64,000 bases of DNA from Legionella quinlivanii (GTDB taxonomy: Bacteria > Pseudomonadota > Gammaproteobacteria > Legionellales > Legionellaceae): assembly GCF_003265995.1 (NCBI RefSeq), contig NZ_MVJN01000007.1, positions 62,001 through 126,000 on the forward strand, written 5' to 3'. Made by a program: the position numbers and the translations under genes. The notes below the pieces were generated by a model. That model ran no database searches and was not told where the DNA came from. It worked only from the letters and a program-made list of their open reading frames with translations. Every line of letters begins with the position of its first letter. Position 1 is the first letter of the stretch. Shown one piece after another: positions 1-8,973 of the stretch.

Positions 1-532
1 CACCAAGCGATCCCTCAGGAAACCATTTGGCCTGCTTATCCATAAATGAGCGGGGCATTAGCCAGGGCCCGCGGTGTGAGTGCGATACAAAACGCAAGGC
101 TGCATGCTGGCTGACAGGGTCAACCGGTATCCACATGCTGCAGTTCTGTAAGCCTTCAATATTGTAATAAGGCTGATCCTGATGCCAGGGTGTTGATTGG
201 AGAGTGTCCGCTTCTTTGACCAGTAAGTGATCATGGTACAAGCGAATGTGGCGGCTATCAGTTAATTTAGCGGCTATCTCCCCCAAACAGGAATCAAAAA
301 TAAGTTCCTGATAAAAGGGATTGGTTTGCCAGGTGCAGAAATCCTCAACAAAGCAGCCTGGATCATCCGGGCGGCTGGCTACTTTGGCGCGATGGCTCAA
401 TTGCTGCAAATTATGTTCAATACCTTCAGTCAGGAGAGCTATCTGCTTTGGATTTAATAATTGCCGGATACAGACTACCCCTTCTTCCTGATAATCCCTG
501 ATGAGTCCTTCTTCATCCTGATTCCAAAACAC
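1..532 (-). CDS. PhyH-family 2-oxoglutarate/Fe(II) dioxygenase, partial
   Basis: This reading frame enters from the left edge, so its C-terminus is missing; about 177 residues are visible. It starts at a GTG preceded by AAGGAG with good spacing. The sequence has the look of phytanoyl-CoA dioxygenase-like enzymes: an N-terminal stretch with EEGVVCIRQLL, then a WHQDQPYYN segment carrying the HxD iron-binding pair, then SMWIPVDPV and ALRFVSHSHRG, which are typical of the jelly-roll core. The distal iron-binding His and the 2-oxoglutarate-binding Arg would lie beyond the edge. Such enzymes hydroxylate small molecules or lipids; the substrate cannot be inferred here. It may be co-transcribed with nothing visible, since the upstream DUF2909 gene is 35 bp away on the same strand. 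Confidence 0.8.
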   Translation of the reverse strand, partial: MFWNQDEEGLIRDYQEEGVVCIRQLLNPKQIALLTEGIEHNLQQLSHRAKVASRPDDPGCFVEDFCTWQTNPFYQELIFDSCLGEIAAKLTDSRHIRLYHDHLLVKEADTLQSTPWHQDQPYYNIEGLQNCSMWIPVDPVSQHAALRFVSHSHRGPWLMPRSFMDKQAKWFPEGSLG

Positions 533-567
533 GGGCGTCTCCTTGCCGGCTATTCCACTAGAATGTA

Positions 568-771
568 TCACACTGCATGCGGCTGAATCCAGCCCATACT
601 AAAGGCGAGCAAAAGAAAGAGAAACAGGGCGAGTGACAAGCCTATTCGCCAGCTTAAGGCTTTGACTGTGCGGTTGGTTGAACCTTTATCCTTAATCAGA
701 AAAATCAAACCGCTTCCCAGTGCGAATAGAATAATTAGCATCACAATTAGGATGATTGCTTTGGTGAACAT
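568..771 (-). CDS. DUF2909 twin-transmembrane protein
   Basis: A 67-residue protein made of two hydrophobic segments (about residues 5-27 and 42-63) joined by a short basic loop containing KDKGSTNRTVK. This pattern and length fit the DUF2909 family of small inner-membrane proteins commonly found beside cytochrome c oxidase assembly genes. Here it is divergent from the SURF1 gene rather than in line with it. A TATAAT at 776-781 on the plus strand sits between the two starts and may be the -10 box of the SURF1 operon. No biochemical role is known for the family. Confidence 0.75.
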   Translation of the reverse strand: MFTKAIILIVMLIILFALGSGLIFLIKDKGSTNRTVKALSWRIGLSLALFLFLLLAFSMGWIQPHAV

Positions 772-811
772 TTGGTATAATCTCCTCAGTGCTTTTTCAT
801 GATTCCAAAAA

Positions 812-1528
812 ATGCTGAGTGTAACTTGTTTTAATCATCGTTTCACGTCCGGCGGACGTATCCTTGTACTGGCTGTATTGGCTATTATCCTGCTTATCGC
901 GTTGGGGTTCTGGCAGCTGCATCGCGCAGAAGAAAAACAATTGATCCTTACTGCCGAAGCCAGAGAGACTCAACTGCCTCCCGTTGAATGGGTTGCCGGA
1001 ATGCCCTATCCCAAGCAGTATCAATCGATTCAGATAAAAGGCCGGTATTTGTCATCCATTTTTCTTCTGGATAATCAGTTTTTCGAGCACCAGCCGGGAT
1101 ATAATGTGCTTTCCCCCTATTTGCTTGCTGACGGTCATTTGCTATTAATTGACAGAGGCTGGATCGCAGGTGATCGCAGACATATTCCGGTATTGCCTCC
1201 TCTGCAGTCAGCACCTCATTTAAGCGGTCGAGCCTATTTTCCTTCCACTAAATCATGGGTTTTAGGACAGGAAGCTGAAATAAAAAGCGATAGTATTACC
1301 ATAGTTGAACGCATTGACGTGAAATTAATCAGTAATCTTTTGCATAAATCCGTCTATCCGTTTATTATTCGCCTCAATAAAGATGACGTTAATGGTTTTA
1401 CCCGTGAGTGGCCCACTGTTACAATGTCGCCTCAACGTCACTATGCCTATGCCTTGCAATGGTTTGCCCTGGCTTTTATTGCCCTGGTGGTTTTTATTGG
1501 CTCGAATTTGAAAAAAATCAATGACTAG
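812..1528 (+). CDS. SURF1-family cytochrome oxidase biogenesis protein
   Basis: A 238-residue inner-membrane protein with a membrane segment near residues 16-34 and a second near the C-terminus (about 213-231), the topology of SURF1. Typical motifs are visible: GFWQLHRAEEK just after the first segment, GRYLSS and FLLDNQ, and a LLIDRGWI segment in the central domain. SURF1 proteins help insert heme a into subunit I of aa3-type cytochrome c oxidase. It is the first gene of a tight operon; its stop overlaps the next start by 8 bp. No strong ribosome binding site precedes the ATG. Confidence 0.88.
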   Translation: MLSVTCFNHRFTSGGRILVLAVLAIILLIALGFWQLHRAEEKQLILTAEARETQLPPVEWVAGMPYPKQYQSIQIKGRYLSSIFLLDNQFFEHQPGYNVLSPYLLADGHLLLIDRGWIAGDRRHIPVLPPLQSAPHLSGRAYFPSTKSWVLGQEAEIKSDSITIVERIDVKLISNLLHKSVYPFIIRLNKDDVNGFTREWPTVTMSPQRHYAYALQWFALAFIALVVFIGSNLKKIND

Positions 1529-2048
1529 TACTGTTAAATCGAAAAATGTGGTCCTGTATCTTTTAGCGCTCCTGTTCATCGCTCCTGGTGTTGCGGCCTA
1601 TCTTTTTTTTACCCATCCGCAATGGCTCCGAGCGCAGGCGATTAATAAAGGCAATTTGCTAGTGCCTGCTGTTTCTGTGGAGCTTGCTAATCCAAAAAGC
1701 AAATGGCAGCTGGTATTCTGGAATCCCGGTGTTTGTGAACAAGCCTGTTTGTCACAGCTTGATAAATTAGGGCGTATTCGTTTAGCGCTTGGAAGGCATT
1801 TATATGAAGTGGAAGAGGTGCTTATCCTTCCTCCTGGTGTTAAATTATCTCCAGAGGTTGCTCAGCTATTGCAGGAGCAGGATATGCATTATCAAAACCT
1901 GTCAGCCAGCAAGCTTCCGTCGTCAGCACAGGTGTATATTGCCAATCCTGACAAATTCCTGATTTTATCCTATTCACCAGCCGCCAAGCCGGCAGATATT
2001 TATAAAGATTTAAAACATTTATTAAACGCGGGTAAACAGAGTGCTTGA
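1521..2048 (+). CDS. Membrane-anchored thioredoxin-like protein of the oxidase assembly operon
   Basis: A 175-residue protein with one N-terminal membrane segment (about residues 9-30) and a periplasmic domain. WNPGVCEQACLSQLDKLGRIRLALG resembles the CxxxC region of SCO/thioredoxin-like proteins (cysteines in VCEQAC), and YIANPDKFLILSY resembles the late strand of that fold. Genes like this occur between SURF1 and CtaA in many gammaproteobacteria. A copper or thiol role in oxidase maturation is plausible by position and by the cysteine pair, but is inference. It overlaps both neighbours by 8 bp, which indicates translational coupling. Confidence 0.72.
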   Translation: MTSTVKSKNVVLYLLALLFIAPGVAAYLFFTHPQWLRAQAINKGNLLVPAVSVELANPKSKWQLVFWNPGVCEQACLSQLDKLGRIRLALGRHLYEVEEVLILPPGVKLSPEVAQLLQEQDMHYQNLSASKLPSSAQVYIANPDKFLILSYSPAAKPADIYKDLKHLLNAGKQSA

Positions 2049-3057
2049 TACTATTTATACAAACTGGATGCGCTGGGCTGTGAGTATTGCTGTCATATTG
2101 TCCTTGCTGGTCGTGATGCTGGGCGCTTATACCCGTCTGACTAATGCAGGTCTTGGCTGCCCCGACTGGCCAGGATGTTATGGACATATGGTTCTACCGT
2201 CAGATACCAAGGCGTTGGGCCAAGCACAAAAGACCTACCCGGATAATCCTATCGAATCCCGTAAAGCCTGGACGGAGATGGCGCACCGCTATGCAGCGGG
2301 TACACTGGCCTTGCTAATCTTTGCTGTAGGAGGAGTTTCGGTATTTCGGACATTGAAAGAACGGAGACCTTTTGCCCGTTTGCCTTTTCTACTCATGCTG
2401 CTGGTCTTGTTTCAGGCCGCGCTAGGTATGTGGACTGTGACGCTTAGGTTACTTCCTGTGGTGGTGATGGCCCATTTACTGGGAGGTATATTAATTTTTT
2501 CTTGTCTTGTTCGTCTTCGTTTGCAGATGACAGCGAGAAGAGAGGCTTCAAAACCTTCATGGGGTTTCTGGATTGCCCTGGGGGCATTCATCGTATTTTT
2601 CCAGATCGCTCTGGGCGGTTGGGTAAGTGCCAACTATGCAGGGATTGCCTGTATTGGTTTTCCCCAGTGTAATGGCGAATGGTTACCGGCAATAAAGCTT
2701 TCCCAGGGGTTTAATCTGTTTTCACCCGTTGGCGAAAATTATCAGGGCGGCCTTCTCGATAGCGAAGTCAGAGCATCTATTCAAGGGATTCATCGCCTGG
2801 GCGCTTTAATTACCACTCTTTATTTATTGGGCCTTTCTGGACTTATATTGCTGAGATCTGCCAGCAAATCCTTGCGGGGAATGGCGATTTTTGTGCTTAT
2901 CCTGCTTGGCGTCCAGCTATGCCTTGGTATTATCAATGTCTTGTATCTGCTTCCGTTATGGTCTGCAGTTGCCCACAATGGGATGGCTGCCATGCTATTG
3001 GCCAGCCTGTTTACAATGTTTTATTTCTCTCGGGAGGAGCGCTGTGATGCAAAATGA
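2041..3057 (+). CDS. ctaA: Heme A synthase (COX15/CtaA family)
   Basis: A 338-residue polytopic inner-membrane protein starting at GTG. It converts heme o to heme a by oxidising the C8 methyl group, for use in aa3 cytochrome oxidase. Recognisable segments are GAYTRLTNAGLGCPDWPGC near residue 30, WTEMAHRYAAG (first heme His), VMAHLLGG, GGWVSANYAGIAC, HRLGALI and AHNGMAAML, which supply the conserved histidines and cysteines. The length and about eight membrane segments fit the proteobacterial class. It overlaps the preceding gene by 8 bp and the following ctaB by 11 bp. Confidence 0.93.
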   Translation: MLDTIYTNWMRWAVSIAVILSLLVVMLGAYTRLTNAGLGCPDWPGCYGHMVLPSDTKALGQAQKTYPDNPIESRKAWTEMAHRYAAGTLALLIFAVGGVSVFRTLKERRPFARLPFLLMLLVLFQAALGMWTVTLRLLPVVVMAHLLGGILIFSCLVRLRLQMTARREASKPSWGFWIALGAFIVFFQIALGGWVSANYAGIACIGFPQCNGEWLPAIKLSQGFNLFSPVGENYQGGLLDSEVRASIQGIHRLGALITTLYLLGLSGLILLRSASKSLRGMAIFVLILLGVQLCLGIINVLYLLPLWSAVAHNGMAAMLLASLFTMFYFSREERCDAK

Positions 3058-3928
3058 GGCCTGCCTGAAGTCAGCATCCTGGCGAGATTATCTGGAGCTT
3101 TGCAAGCCGCGCGTGGTGTTGTTAATGCTGTTAACCGTTATGGTGGGCATGTATCTGGCAGCGCCTGGTTGGATACCCTTATCTACCTTGTGCATTACAC
3201 TCATAGGAGTCGGCTGTGCCGCCAGTAGTGCCGCAGCAATCAACCATCTGGTTGATAAACGTATTGACGCCTTAATGGCAAGAACCAAAAAACGTCCGGT
3301 GGCTCGGGGCCGCATTTCGATTAAACAGGCGATTAGCTTTGCCTTGTTTTTGGGTGTTACAGGTCTGACCTTGCTTTCTCTATGGATCAATACGCTTACT
3401 GCAGTGCTAACCTTTGTGACGCTTATTGGTTATGCCGGGATTTACACTGGTTATCTGAAACGGGCTACCCCGCAAAATATTGTGATAGGCGGCCTTGCGG
3501 GGGCATCACCGCCTTTATTGGGATGGACGGCAATTACCAATCACCTTGATCCCAATGCCCTTTTACTGGTATTAATTATTTTTACCTGGACCCCGCCTCA
3601 TTTCTGGGCGCTGGCTATTTATCGATTTGAAGATTATCGTCATGCAGAAATTCCAATGCTGCCGGTAACCCATGGTATTGCTTTTACCAAGCTCAATATT
3701 GTTCTGTATACTATTCTGCTGCTGGTGGTCACCATGCTTCCAGTCCTTGTAGGGATGAGCGGTTTGATTTACCTGGCTGGTGCGGTTATTTTGGGACTTC
3801 GATTTTTACACTGGACCTGGCGCCTGTATCGAAGTGATGAGCCGGTTATTGCCTTGCGTACCTTTCGATTCTCTATTGTGTATTTAATGTTACTGTTTGT
3901 CTTTTTGTTAATTGACCATTACGTGTAA
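3047..3928 (+). CDS. ctaB: Protoheme IX farnesyltransferase (heme O synthase)
   Basis: A 293-residue UbiA-superfamily prenyltransferase that adds a farnesyl group to heme b to give heme o. The start is set at the ATG at 3047 (a GTG three bases earlier is possible); GGAGG at about 3033-3037 is well placed. The reading frame extends further upstream, but those residues overlap ctaA in another frame and do not look like the family. Motifs are LCKPRVVLLMLLTVMVGMYLA, the Asp-rich NHLVDKRIDALMARTKKRPVARG, and a second Asp-rich motif near YRFEDYRHAEIPMLPV. It acts just before CtaA in heme a synthesis. Confidence 0.93.
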   Translation: MQNEACLKSASWRDYLELCKPRVVLLMLLTVMVGMYLAAPGWIPLSTLCITLIGVGCAASSAAAINHLVDKRIDALMARTKKRPVARGRISIKQAISFALFLGVTGLTLLSLWINTLTAVLTFVTLIGYAGIYTGYLKRATPQNIVIGGLAGASPPLLGWTAITNHLDPNALLLVLIIFTWTPPHFWALAIYRFEDYRHAEIPMLPVTHGIAFTKLNIVLYTILLLVVTMLPVLVGMSGLIYLAGAVILGLRFLHWTWRLYRSDEPVIALRTFRFSIVYLMLLFVFLLIDHYV

Positions 3929-3937
3929 GAGGAAAAA

Positions 3938-4573
3938 ATGGCAAATCAAAATAAAAAAATTACCCTGACGGTCACGTTGCTTTTAGCTATAGCAGCCATG
4001 TTTACCGGTTTGTTCGTCGCGCAACATATGCATTGGAATAAAGAAATTGACCCTTCGCAATTTCATGGCACCTTATTACAAAAACCTCGTGATATCGAGC
4101 AGTTCAGTCTGACAGGGGTTGATGAGAAATCCTTTGACAACAAGAGTCTGCAGGGACAATGGACAATGATATTTTTTGGTTTTACTAACTGCGGATACGT
4201 TTGTCCTACTACGATGGCTGAGTTGGCTAAAATGTACAGTATCCTTGAAGAACAGCGGGTGAAACCTTTACCGCATGTTGTTATGATTTCTGTTGATCCG
4301 GAAAGAGATGATCTTGAAAAACTGAAAAATTATGTGATCGCTTTCAATCCTCATTTTTATGGCGCAAGAGGGGAGCAGGCGACTGTGAAAAAAATGGCAA
4401 TGGAAATGGGTATTGCCTATGAGAAAAAAATCTCAACAAATTCAGAGAACTATGATGTACAGCACAGCGGTGCTGTCATGCTATTCAATCCCCAGGGGGA
4501 ATTGAGTGCATTTTTCACCACTCCTCATCGAGCTGATTTACTGGCAAAAGATTATCAGCTTCTGGTTGGTTAA
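3938..4573 (+). CDS. SCO1/SenC-family copper chaperone for cytochrome oxidase
   Basis: A 211-residue protein with one N-terminal membrane anchor (about residues 10-28) and a periplasmic thioredoxin-fold domain. The copper-binding CxxxC lies in TNCGYVCPTT (Cys85 and Cys89), and the distal His is in DVQHSGAVML. VISVDPERDD is the usual conserved stretch. SCO proteins deliver copper to the CuA site of subunit II. It is the last gene of the oxidase assembly operon, 9 bp after ctaB, with GAGGAAAAA before the ATG. The 288 bp that follow hold a GCCTGA/TCAGGC hairpin and the likely rimK promoter but no gene. Confidence 0.92.
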   Translation: MANQNKKITLTVTLLLAIAAMFTGLFVAQHMHWNKEIDPSQFHGTLLQKPRDIEQFSLTGVDEKSFDNKSLQGQWTMIFFGFTNCGYVCPTTMAELAKMYSILEEQRVKPLPHVVMISVDPERDDLEKLKNYVIAFNPHFYGARGEQATVKKMAMEMGIAYEKKISTNSENYDVQHSGAVMLFNPQGELSAFFTTPHRADLLAKDYQLLVG

Positions 4574-4861
4574 AAATTTTAGGGTGTTGCTTAACTACTC
4601 GTTTTCCTGTCATATCTGAAATAGATTGTATACTCTGTGAAGCCTGAGCCTGTATGCTTATCAGGCATCCAGCTCTCTATGCCATTGTCTTTGAGAGATG
4701 GAGCACCGGATCACAGTAATTTCGTATGAATAACGAGCCAACAAGCCCTTACTTGTCGTCTATACTTTTCTCATGAGACAAAGCAGACTCAGTCCTGTGA
4801 CTGGCTCAGAGAAGAAATAGATTTTTGGATACAATAAAAACAATTGGGAATAATTATCTTC

Positions 4862-5770
4862 ATGAAAATTGCGATCTTGGCGACCAATCCCCATTTATAT
4901 TCTCACCAACGATTAAAGGAAGCCGGTGAAGCTGCTGGACATGAAGTCAATATTATCAATCCACTGTACTGCTATATGAATGTTGCGGCTTCCAGCCCTA
5001 AAGTGCATTATCGCGGCGGTGAACCCTTGCCCAAGTATGATGCGGTGATCCCGCGTATTGGTGCGTCAATTACTTACTACGGCACTGCAGTCTTGCGGCA
5101 TATGGAAACTATGGGGATGTATACCTTAAACGAATCGATAGCGATTTCACGCTCCCGGGATAAATTCCGCTCCCTGCAGATATTGGCTCGAAAAGGGATC
5201 CCGATGCCATTGACCAGTTTTGCGCAGTCACCGGATGATACAGAAGATTTAATTCGTATGGTCGGCGGAGCTCCCCTGGTCATTAAATTGCTTGAGGGAA
5301 CACAGGGCAAAGGCGTTATTCTCGCAGACAGCCATCAATCAGCAGTTAGCATTATTAATGCATTTAAGGAAATGTCGGCCAATATTCTGGTGCAGGAATT
5401 TATTCAGGAGTCCAAAGGAACGGACATCCGTTGCTTTGTCATTGGGGATAAAGTCGTTGCCGCGGTTAAACGACAGGCAAAAGAGGGAGAGTTTCGCGCC
5501 AATGTTCACCAGGGCGGTAAAGCGCAAAAAGTTGCCTTATCCCCACAGGAGCGAGCCATTGCGATCGGAGCGGCAAAAGCGATGGGACTCAAAGTAGCCG
5601 GTGTCGACTTAATTCGATCCAATCATGGACCGCTGGTGCTTGAAATCAACTCCTCCCCAGGATTGGAGGGAGTTGAAAAGGCGACCCATATTAATATTGC
5701 GGGAAAGATTATTCAGTACATTGAAAAAAATGCCAAGCCCAAAGGCTTAAATCAACGCTTTCAGGGATAG
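4862..5770 (+). CDS. rimK: ATP-grasp ligase RimK (alpha-L-glutamate ligase)
   Basis: A 302-residue ATP-grasp enzyme very similar in length and order to E. coli RimK, which adds glutamates to the C-terminus of ribosomal protein S6. The ATG at 4862 gives [10 protein letters not shown], matching the family N-terminus; an upstream in-frame start six codons earlier is less likely. Key stretches are [31 protein letters not shown], the ATP-grasp [37 protein letters not shown] and [14 protein letters not shown] with the metal-binding acidic residues and Asn. It stands alone, with its own likely promoter upstream and a hairpin just after. Confidence 0.93.
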   Translation: MKIAILATNPHLYSHQRLKEAGEAAGHEVNIINPLYCYMNVAASSPKVHYRGGEPLPKYDAVIPRIGASITYYGTAVLRHMETMGMYTLNESIAISRSRDKFRSLQILARKGIPMPLTSFAQSPDDTEDLIRMVGGAPLVIKLLEGTQGKGVILADSHQSAVSIINAFKEMSANILVQEFIQESKGTDIRCFVIGDKVVAAVKRQAKEGEFRANVHQGGKAQKVALSPQERAIAIGAAKAMGLKVAGVDLIRSNHGPLVLEINSSPGLEGVEKATHINIAGKIIQYIEKNAKPKGLNQRFQG

Positions 5771-5787
5771 GCGGCCTTCCTTTCCTT

Positions 5788-5810
5788 AGACTGCGGCTTG
5801 ACCGCAGTCT
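5788..5810 (+). terminator. Hairpin after rimK
   Basis: A perfect 9-bp inverted repeat (AGACTGCGG and CCGCAGTCT) with a 5-nt loop begins 17 bp after the rimK stop. The stem is GC-rich enough to act as a terminator, but no T-run follows, so factor-independent termination is uncertain. Confidence 0.5.
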
Positions 5811-5840
5811 AACGATCTTGAGAAAAAAACAATTAAATGT

Positions 5841-5857
5841 GTTTATTATAAATAAAC
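5841..5857. promoter_or_regulatory. AT-rich palindrome upstream of the kinase-fold gene
   Basis: A perfect inverted repeat GTTTATT-ATA-AATAAAC lies 45 bp before the chosen ATG of the next gene. Its symmetry and promoter-proximal position suggest a protein binding site; the cognate regulator is not known. Confidence 0.4.
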
Positions 5858-5902
5858 AATGATGTAAAATTGAGCAAATTGTTTTTGCTTGGAGGTCTCA
5901 AA

Positions 5903-7048
5903 ATGCCTTGGAAAAAATTAGGAGGTGGTAGTTTTAATACCACTTATGTGAATGTCGAGAAAGCAGAGGTCTTAAAAATTCAAAAAAAGTGCTATGAGAC
6001 AGACCTCCCAGAACGTTCAGTAAGACTGTGGAATGAAATAAACTCTCATATCAAACCCCCCGCCCGTGTTGTTCGTTCCAAACAGTTTGGCCCTGGATGG
6101 ATTTGTCCTTACGTTAAAGGCAGACAATCTACCGATGAGGAAATGGTTGGCGCTTTAATTGATATTTTTACACGTACTGGCCGTATTGTTATTGACGCGG
6201 CTGGACGCAAGAATTTTGTGACAACAAAAAGCGGTCATGTCGTTTGTGTCGATGTGGGGCTTTGTCTGGAGCTTGAGAAAAGGCATGAAGTTCGCCTGGG
6301 AAATAAAACAAGACGAAGCAGTATAGCAAGCCAGAACTATTGGGGGGATGCAGAGGTTCTTCATGACAATTGGTTTCGGATAAATAGTTGGGTCTTTCCA
6401 CAAACAATAGAAACAGTCAAAGCCTTATTGTTTATCAAGAACAATCGGCCTGACATTTTTGACGCCGGATTTTTAAAAAACAAACCCAATTTAATAAAGG
6501 CATTGGCTGCCGGCTATGATGCTCAACGCAATGTGGGCGTTAACTCACGGGTTGAACTGGCGGCGGAGATAATCGATTATCGAGCCAGCATCTCTACTCA
6601 TCCCTCCCGGCGGCTGCCTGCAGTTTCTTTAAAAACCAAAGACAGATTATCCGAAGCAGTTAGTAAAGCGAAAAATATTTTATTAGTTGAAAGAGAATTA
6701 AGTCTCGATAATCTTAAAGAAAGCTGCATCAGAGAGTTAACCCGTTATCTGCTTTCGAGAGGCTCCTTAAAAGAGGGTGAGTTTTCGGCGTCTCTGATTA
6801 CTCGTTTCTTTAGAAATTCCGAGCTGACGGCGACAAAAGCTGAATATACCAGGCTGCTCATGCATAGCATTAATAATGCAGAGTCGGTTGAGGAAATAAA
6901 GACGCTTGCAGGCAAGGCTTTCGGTAATCAATTGTTAAGTTCGTCAGCGCATAGCGTCAGCCTCGCTGTACGTCTGGCGAAATGTTCTGCTATGTGTGAG
7001 GTGGTGGAAGAGCAATCTGCTGGTTTGCAGAGACGGACGAGTCTCTAA
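5903..7048 (+). CDS. Kinase-fold protein, candidate Dot/Icm effector
   Basis: A 381-residue soluble protein with no signal peptide. The start is set at ATG 5903 because GGAGGT sits 7-8 bp before it; an in-frame TTG 33 bp upstream is less likely. The N-terminal third shows a degenerate protein-kinase pattern: a glycine-rich loop KLGGGSFNTTYV (residues 5-16), VLKI with the probable ATP-binding Lys25, an IDAAGRKNFV stretch that could be the catalytic loop (Asp98, Asn104), and VCVDVG (Asp117) at the place of DFG. The remaining 250 residues are helical and unrecognised. Legionella species encode many kinase-fold effectors translocated by Dot/Icm; this one has that flavour but I cannot name a relative. 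It stands alone between rimK and a small regulator. Function and translocation are inference. Confidence 0.7.
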   Translation: MPWKKLGGGSFNTTYVNVEKAEVLKIQKKCYETDLPERSVRLWNEINSHIKPPARVVRSKQFGPGWICPYVKGRQSTDEEMVGALIDIFTRTGRIVIDAAGRKNFVTTKSGHVVCVDVGLCLELEKRHEVRLGNKTRRSSIASQNYWGDAEVLHDNWFRINSWVFPQTIETVKALLFIKNNRPDIFDAGFLKNKPNLIKALAAGYDAQRNVGVNSRVELAAEIIDYRASISTHPSRRLPAVSLKTKDRLSEAVSKAKNILLVERELSLDNLKESCIRELTRYLLSRGSLKEGEFSASLITRFFRNSELTATKAEYTRLLMHSINNAESVEEIKTLAGKAFGNQLLSSSAHSVSLAVRLAKCSAMCEVVEEQSAGLQRRTSL

Positions 7049-7062
7049 TCTCTGCAAACAGG

Positions 7063-7317
7063 TTAGGAGGCCCGGGTTTCTCTCTTTCGGTTATCACTTT
7101 TACCGATGAGCCAATCCGGGTTAACCTCCAGTTCATCGGCTAGACGATCCAGTATTTTAGCTGTGGGAATGACTATTCCGTTTAAAAAAGCCTCTGCCTG
7201 ATATCTGGGAATTTTCAAGAGCTTAGAAAATACTTCAATCCGCTCATCGTCTCTAAGGGGAACCCCGATACCATCCAGTTCTTTATTCAGGCGTTCAGCA
7301 AATCGTCTATTGCTCAT
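7063..7317 (-). CDS. Small XRE-like helix-turn-helix regulator
   Basis: An 84-residue protein that is almost entirely a lambda-repressor-like DNA-binding domain. The segment FSKLLKIPRYQAEAFLNG is the likely helix-turn-helix, followed by PTAKILDRLADELEVNPDWLIG, which is the usual closing part of XRE domains in phage and plasmid repressors. The ATG has a GGAGCAG-type ribosome binding site. It is convergent with the kinase-fold gene (14 bp apart) and divergent from the stomatin gene. An inverted repeat lies just upstream and could be its own operator. Confidence 0.78.
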   Translation of the reverse strand: MSNRRFAERLNKELDGIGVPLRDDERIEVFSKLLKIPRYQAEAFLNGIVIPTAKILDRLADELEVNPDWLIGKSDNRKRETRAS

Positions 7318-7339
7318 TCCCTGCTCCTAAACAGTATTG

Positions 7340-7355
7340 TATAGATTCTTCTATA
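7340..7355. promoter_or_regulatory. Candidate operator of the XRE regulator
   Basis: TATAG and CTATA form an inverted repeat with a 6-bp spacer about 23 bp before the regulator start, overlapping what looks like its -10 region. The position suits autorepression. No experiment or comparison supports it yet. Confidence 0.35.
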
Positions 7356-7443
7356 GCATAAAAAACCACTTTTGCAATATTCTGGTGTATGATTAAAATG
7401 TGAATGGAATAAGACCCTTAGTTCTCATTATTTGGAGCATATC

Positions 7444-8361
7444 GTGGAATCCTTAATTACATTGGGTTTACTGGTTATTTTTGCAGTTGCTTTTGTTCTT
7501 TCTGGTGTGAAAGTGGTTCCTCAATCAGAAGAGTGGACTGTGGAGCGGTTTGGACGCTACACCCACACTCTGTCACCAGGGTTGGGATTAATTGTTCCAT
7601 TTATTGATCGGGTTACCTATAAAGTAAATATGAGGGAACGAGTCCTTGAGATTCCTCCGCAGGAAATCATTTCGTCTGATAATGCGATGGTGACTATCGA
7701 CGCAGTCTGTTTTTTTCAGGTGGTGGATACGGCAAAGTCAGCGTATCAGGTCGATAATCTGGAACATGCCATCCGCAATTTAACCATGACCAATATACGT
7801 ACCGTTCTGGGATCTCTGGAATTGGACGGTATGCTTAGCCATCGGGATGAAATCAATAGCCGGCTAATGCATGTGGTTGATCAGGCAACTACTCCCTGGG
7901 GTGTAAAGGTGACCCGAATTGAAATTCGTGATATTCGCCCGCCACAGGATCTGGTGGATGCAATGGCGAATCAAATGAAAGCCGAGCGTGAAAAAAGGGC
8001 TTCAATTCTCGCTGCCGAAGGGGATAGACAAGCAGAAATACTGCGTGCTGAAGGGGACAAGCAGGGGCAGATTTTGCGGGCAGAAGCGGCTCGTCAGGAA
8101 GCATTCCTGGAAGCTGAGGCGCGTGAACGCACCGCGCAGGCTGATGCTAATGCGACGCGTATGGTCTCTGAAGCGATAGCGCAAGGTGATATCAATGCGA
8201 TTAATTATTTTATCGCCGAGAAATATGTCGATGCGCTTAAATCGATAGGAAATGCTCAAAACAGTAAGATGGTATTATTACCCGTTGAAGCAACTGGAAT
8301 AATAGGAGCGCTTGGCGGAATCAGCGAATTGATGAATAACGTTAAGACTAAATCGAATTAG
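7444..8361 (+). CDS. SPFH/stomatin-family membrane protein (QmcA-like)
   Basis: A 305-residue protein, the same length as E. coli QmcA when started at GTG 7444, which has TGGAG at a suitable distance; an in-frame TTG at 7432 overlaps that site. One N-terminal membrane segment (about residues 4-22) precedes the SPFH/band-7 domain with [23 protein letters not shown] and [13 protein letters not shown] long charged coiled coil follows with repeated [19 protein letters not shown] units. Such proteins form large membrane rings or scaffolds. It is followed after 4 bp by an NfeD gene, the classic partner, so the pair is an operon. Confidence 0.9.
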   Translation: MESLITLGLLVIFAVAFVLSGVKVVPQSEEWTVERFGRYTHTLSPGLGLIVPFIDRVTYKVNMRERVLEIPPQEIISSDNAMVTIDAVCFFQVVDTAKSAYQVDNLEHAIRNLTMTNIRTVLGSLELDGMLSHRDEINSRLMHVVDQATTPWGVKVTRIEIRDIRPPQDLVDAMANQMKAEREKRASILAAEGDRQAEILRAEGDKQGQILRAEAARQEAFLEAEARERTAQADANATRMVSEAIAQGDINAINYFIAEKYVDALKSIGNAQNSKMVLLPVEATGIIGALGGISELMNNVKTKSN

Positions 8362-8365
8362 TGAG

Positions 8366-8806
8366 ATGATAATGAGCTGGTTAGTATATTGGCATTGGTT
8401 CGCATTGGCCCTGATCTTAATGATTGCTGAAACCCTGGGGGCTGCAGGATTACTGGTTGCACTTGGAATGGCTGCTGCGTTAACGGGCATCCTCACTTTA
8501 GTAGCCGGCTTGTACTGGCAATGGCAACTGATTTGGTTCTCCCTGTTCTGCATTTTATTCACCATAGGATGGTGGAGAGTCCTTAAATACCGCTCACAGG
8601 TTTCACCACCGCCACTGATTAATCGCCCTCTGGACGCACTAATAGGGCGAACTGCTATTCTGAGTCAGGCTATTGAAAATGGTCGAGGTAAAATCTATTT
8701 AAATGACGCCTACTGGTTTGTAACCGGGCCTGAGCTAGCCGCAGGAGCTCGTGTTAAAATCATTGCTGTTCAGGATAATACGGTTTTACTGGTAGAACCG
8801 CTTTAA
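8366..8806 (+). CDS. NfeD-family membrane protein with OB-fold tail
   Basis: A 146-residue protein with hydrophobic segments covering roughly residues 5-70 and a C-terminal soluble domain of about 65 residues that has the NfeD OB-fold pattern (LIGRTAIL, GRGKIYLNDAYWFV, GARVKIIAV, TVLLVEPL). This is the short NfeD1b class that accompanies stomatin-like proteins. The second Met (8372) is also a possible start. It is translationally close to the stomatin gene. The 167 bp that follow contain an imperfect hairpin-forming sequence around 8840-8895 and no gene. Confidence 0.87.
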   Translation: MIMSWLVYWHWFALALILMIAETLGAAGLLVALGMAAALTGILTLVAGLYWQWQLIWFSLFCILFTIGWWRVLKYRSQVSPPPLINRPLDALIGRTAILSQAIENGRGKIYLNDAYWFVTGPELAAGARVKIIAVQDNTVLLVEPL

Positions 8807-8973
8807 CTGAGTGCGCAGTCACTAGTGATGATTTGGAGATTTGAGCCGTTCGGGCTGAGGATATCCCTCAACTCGAATCGGTTCAGGAGCAACGCTTTTT
8901 TAAATGATGTATTCGCGTTAATCCAGATATTTAAAGCGGTACATGGTAATGAAGGGCGGTAAGCTATATCAGC

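Noticed and set aside
948-1214. Minus-strand frames within the SURF1 gene and similar long antisense frames elsewhere
   Set aside because: They oppose clearly assigned genes and have no supporting signals.
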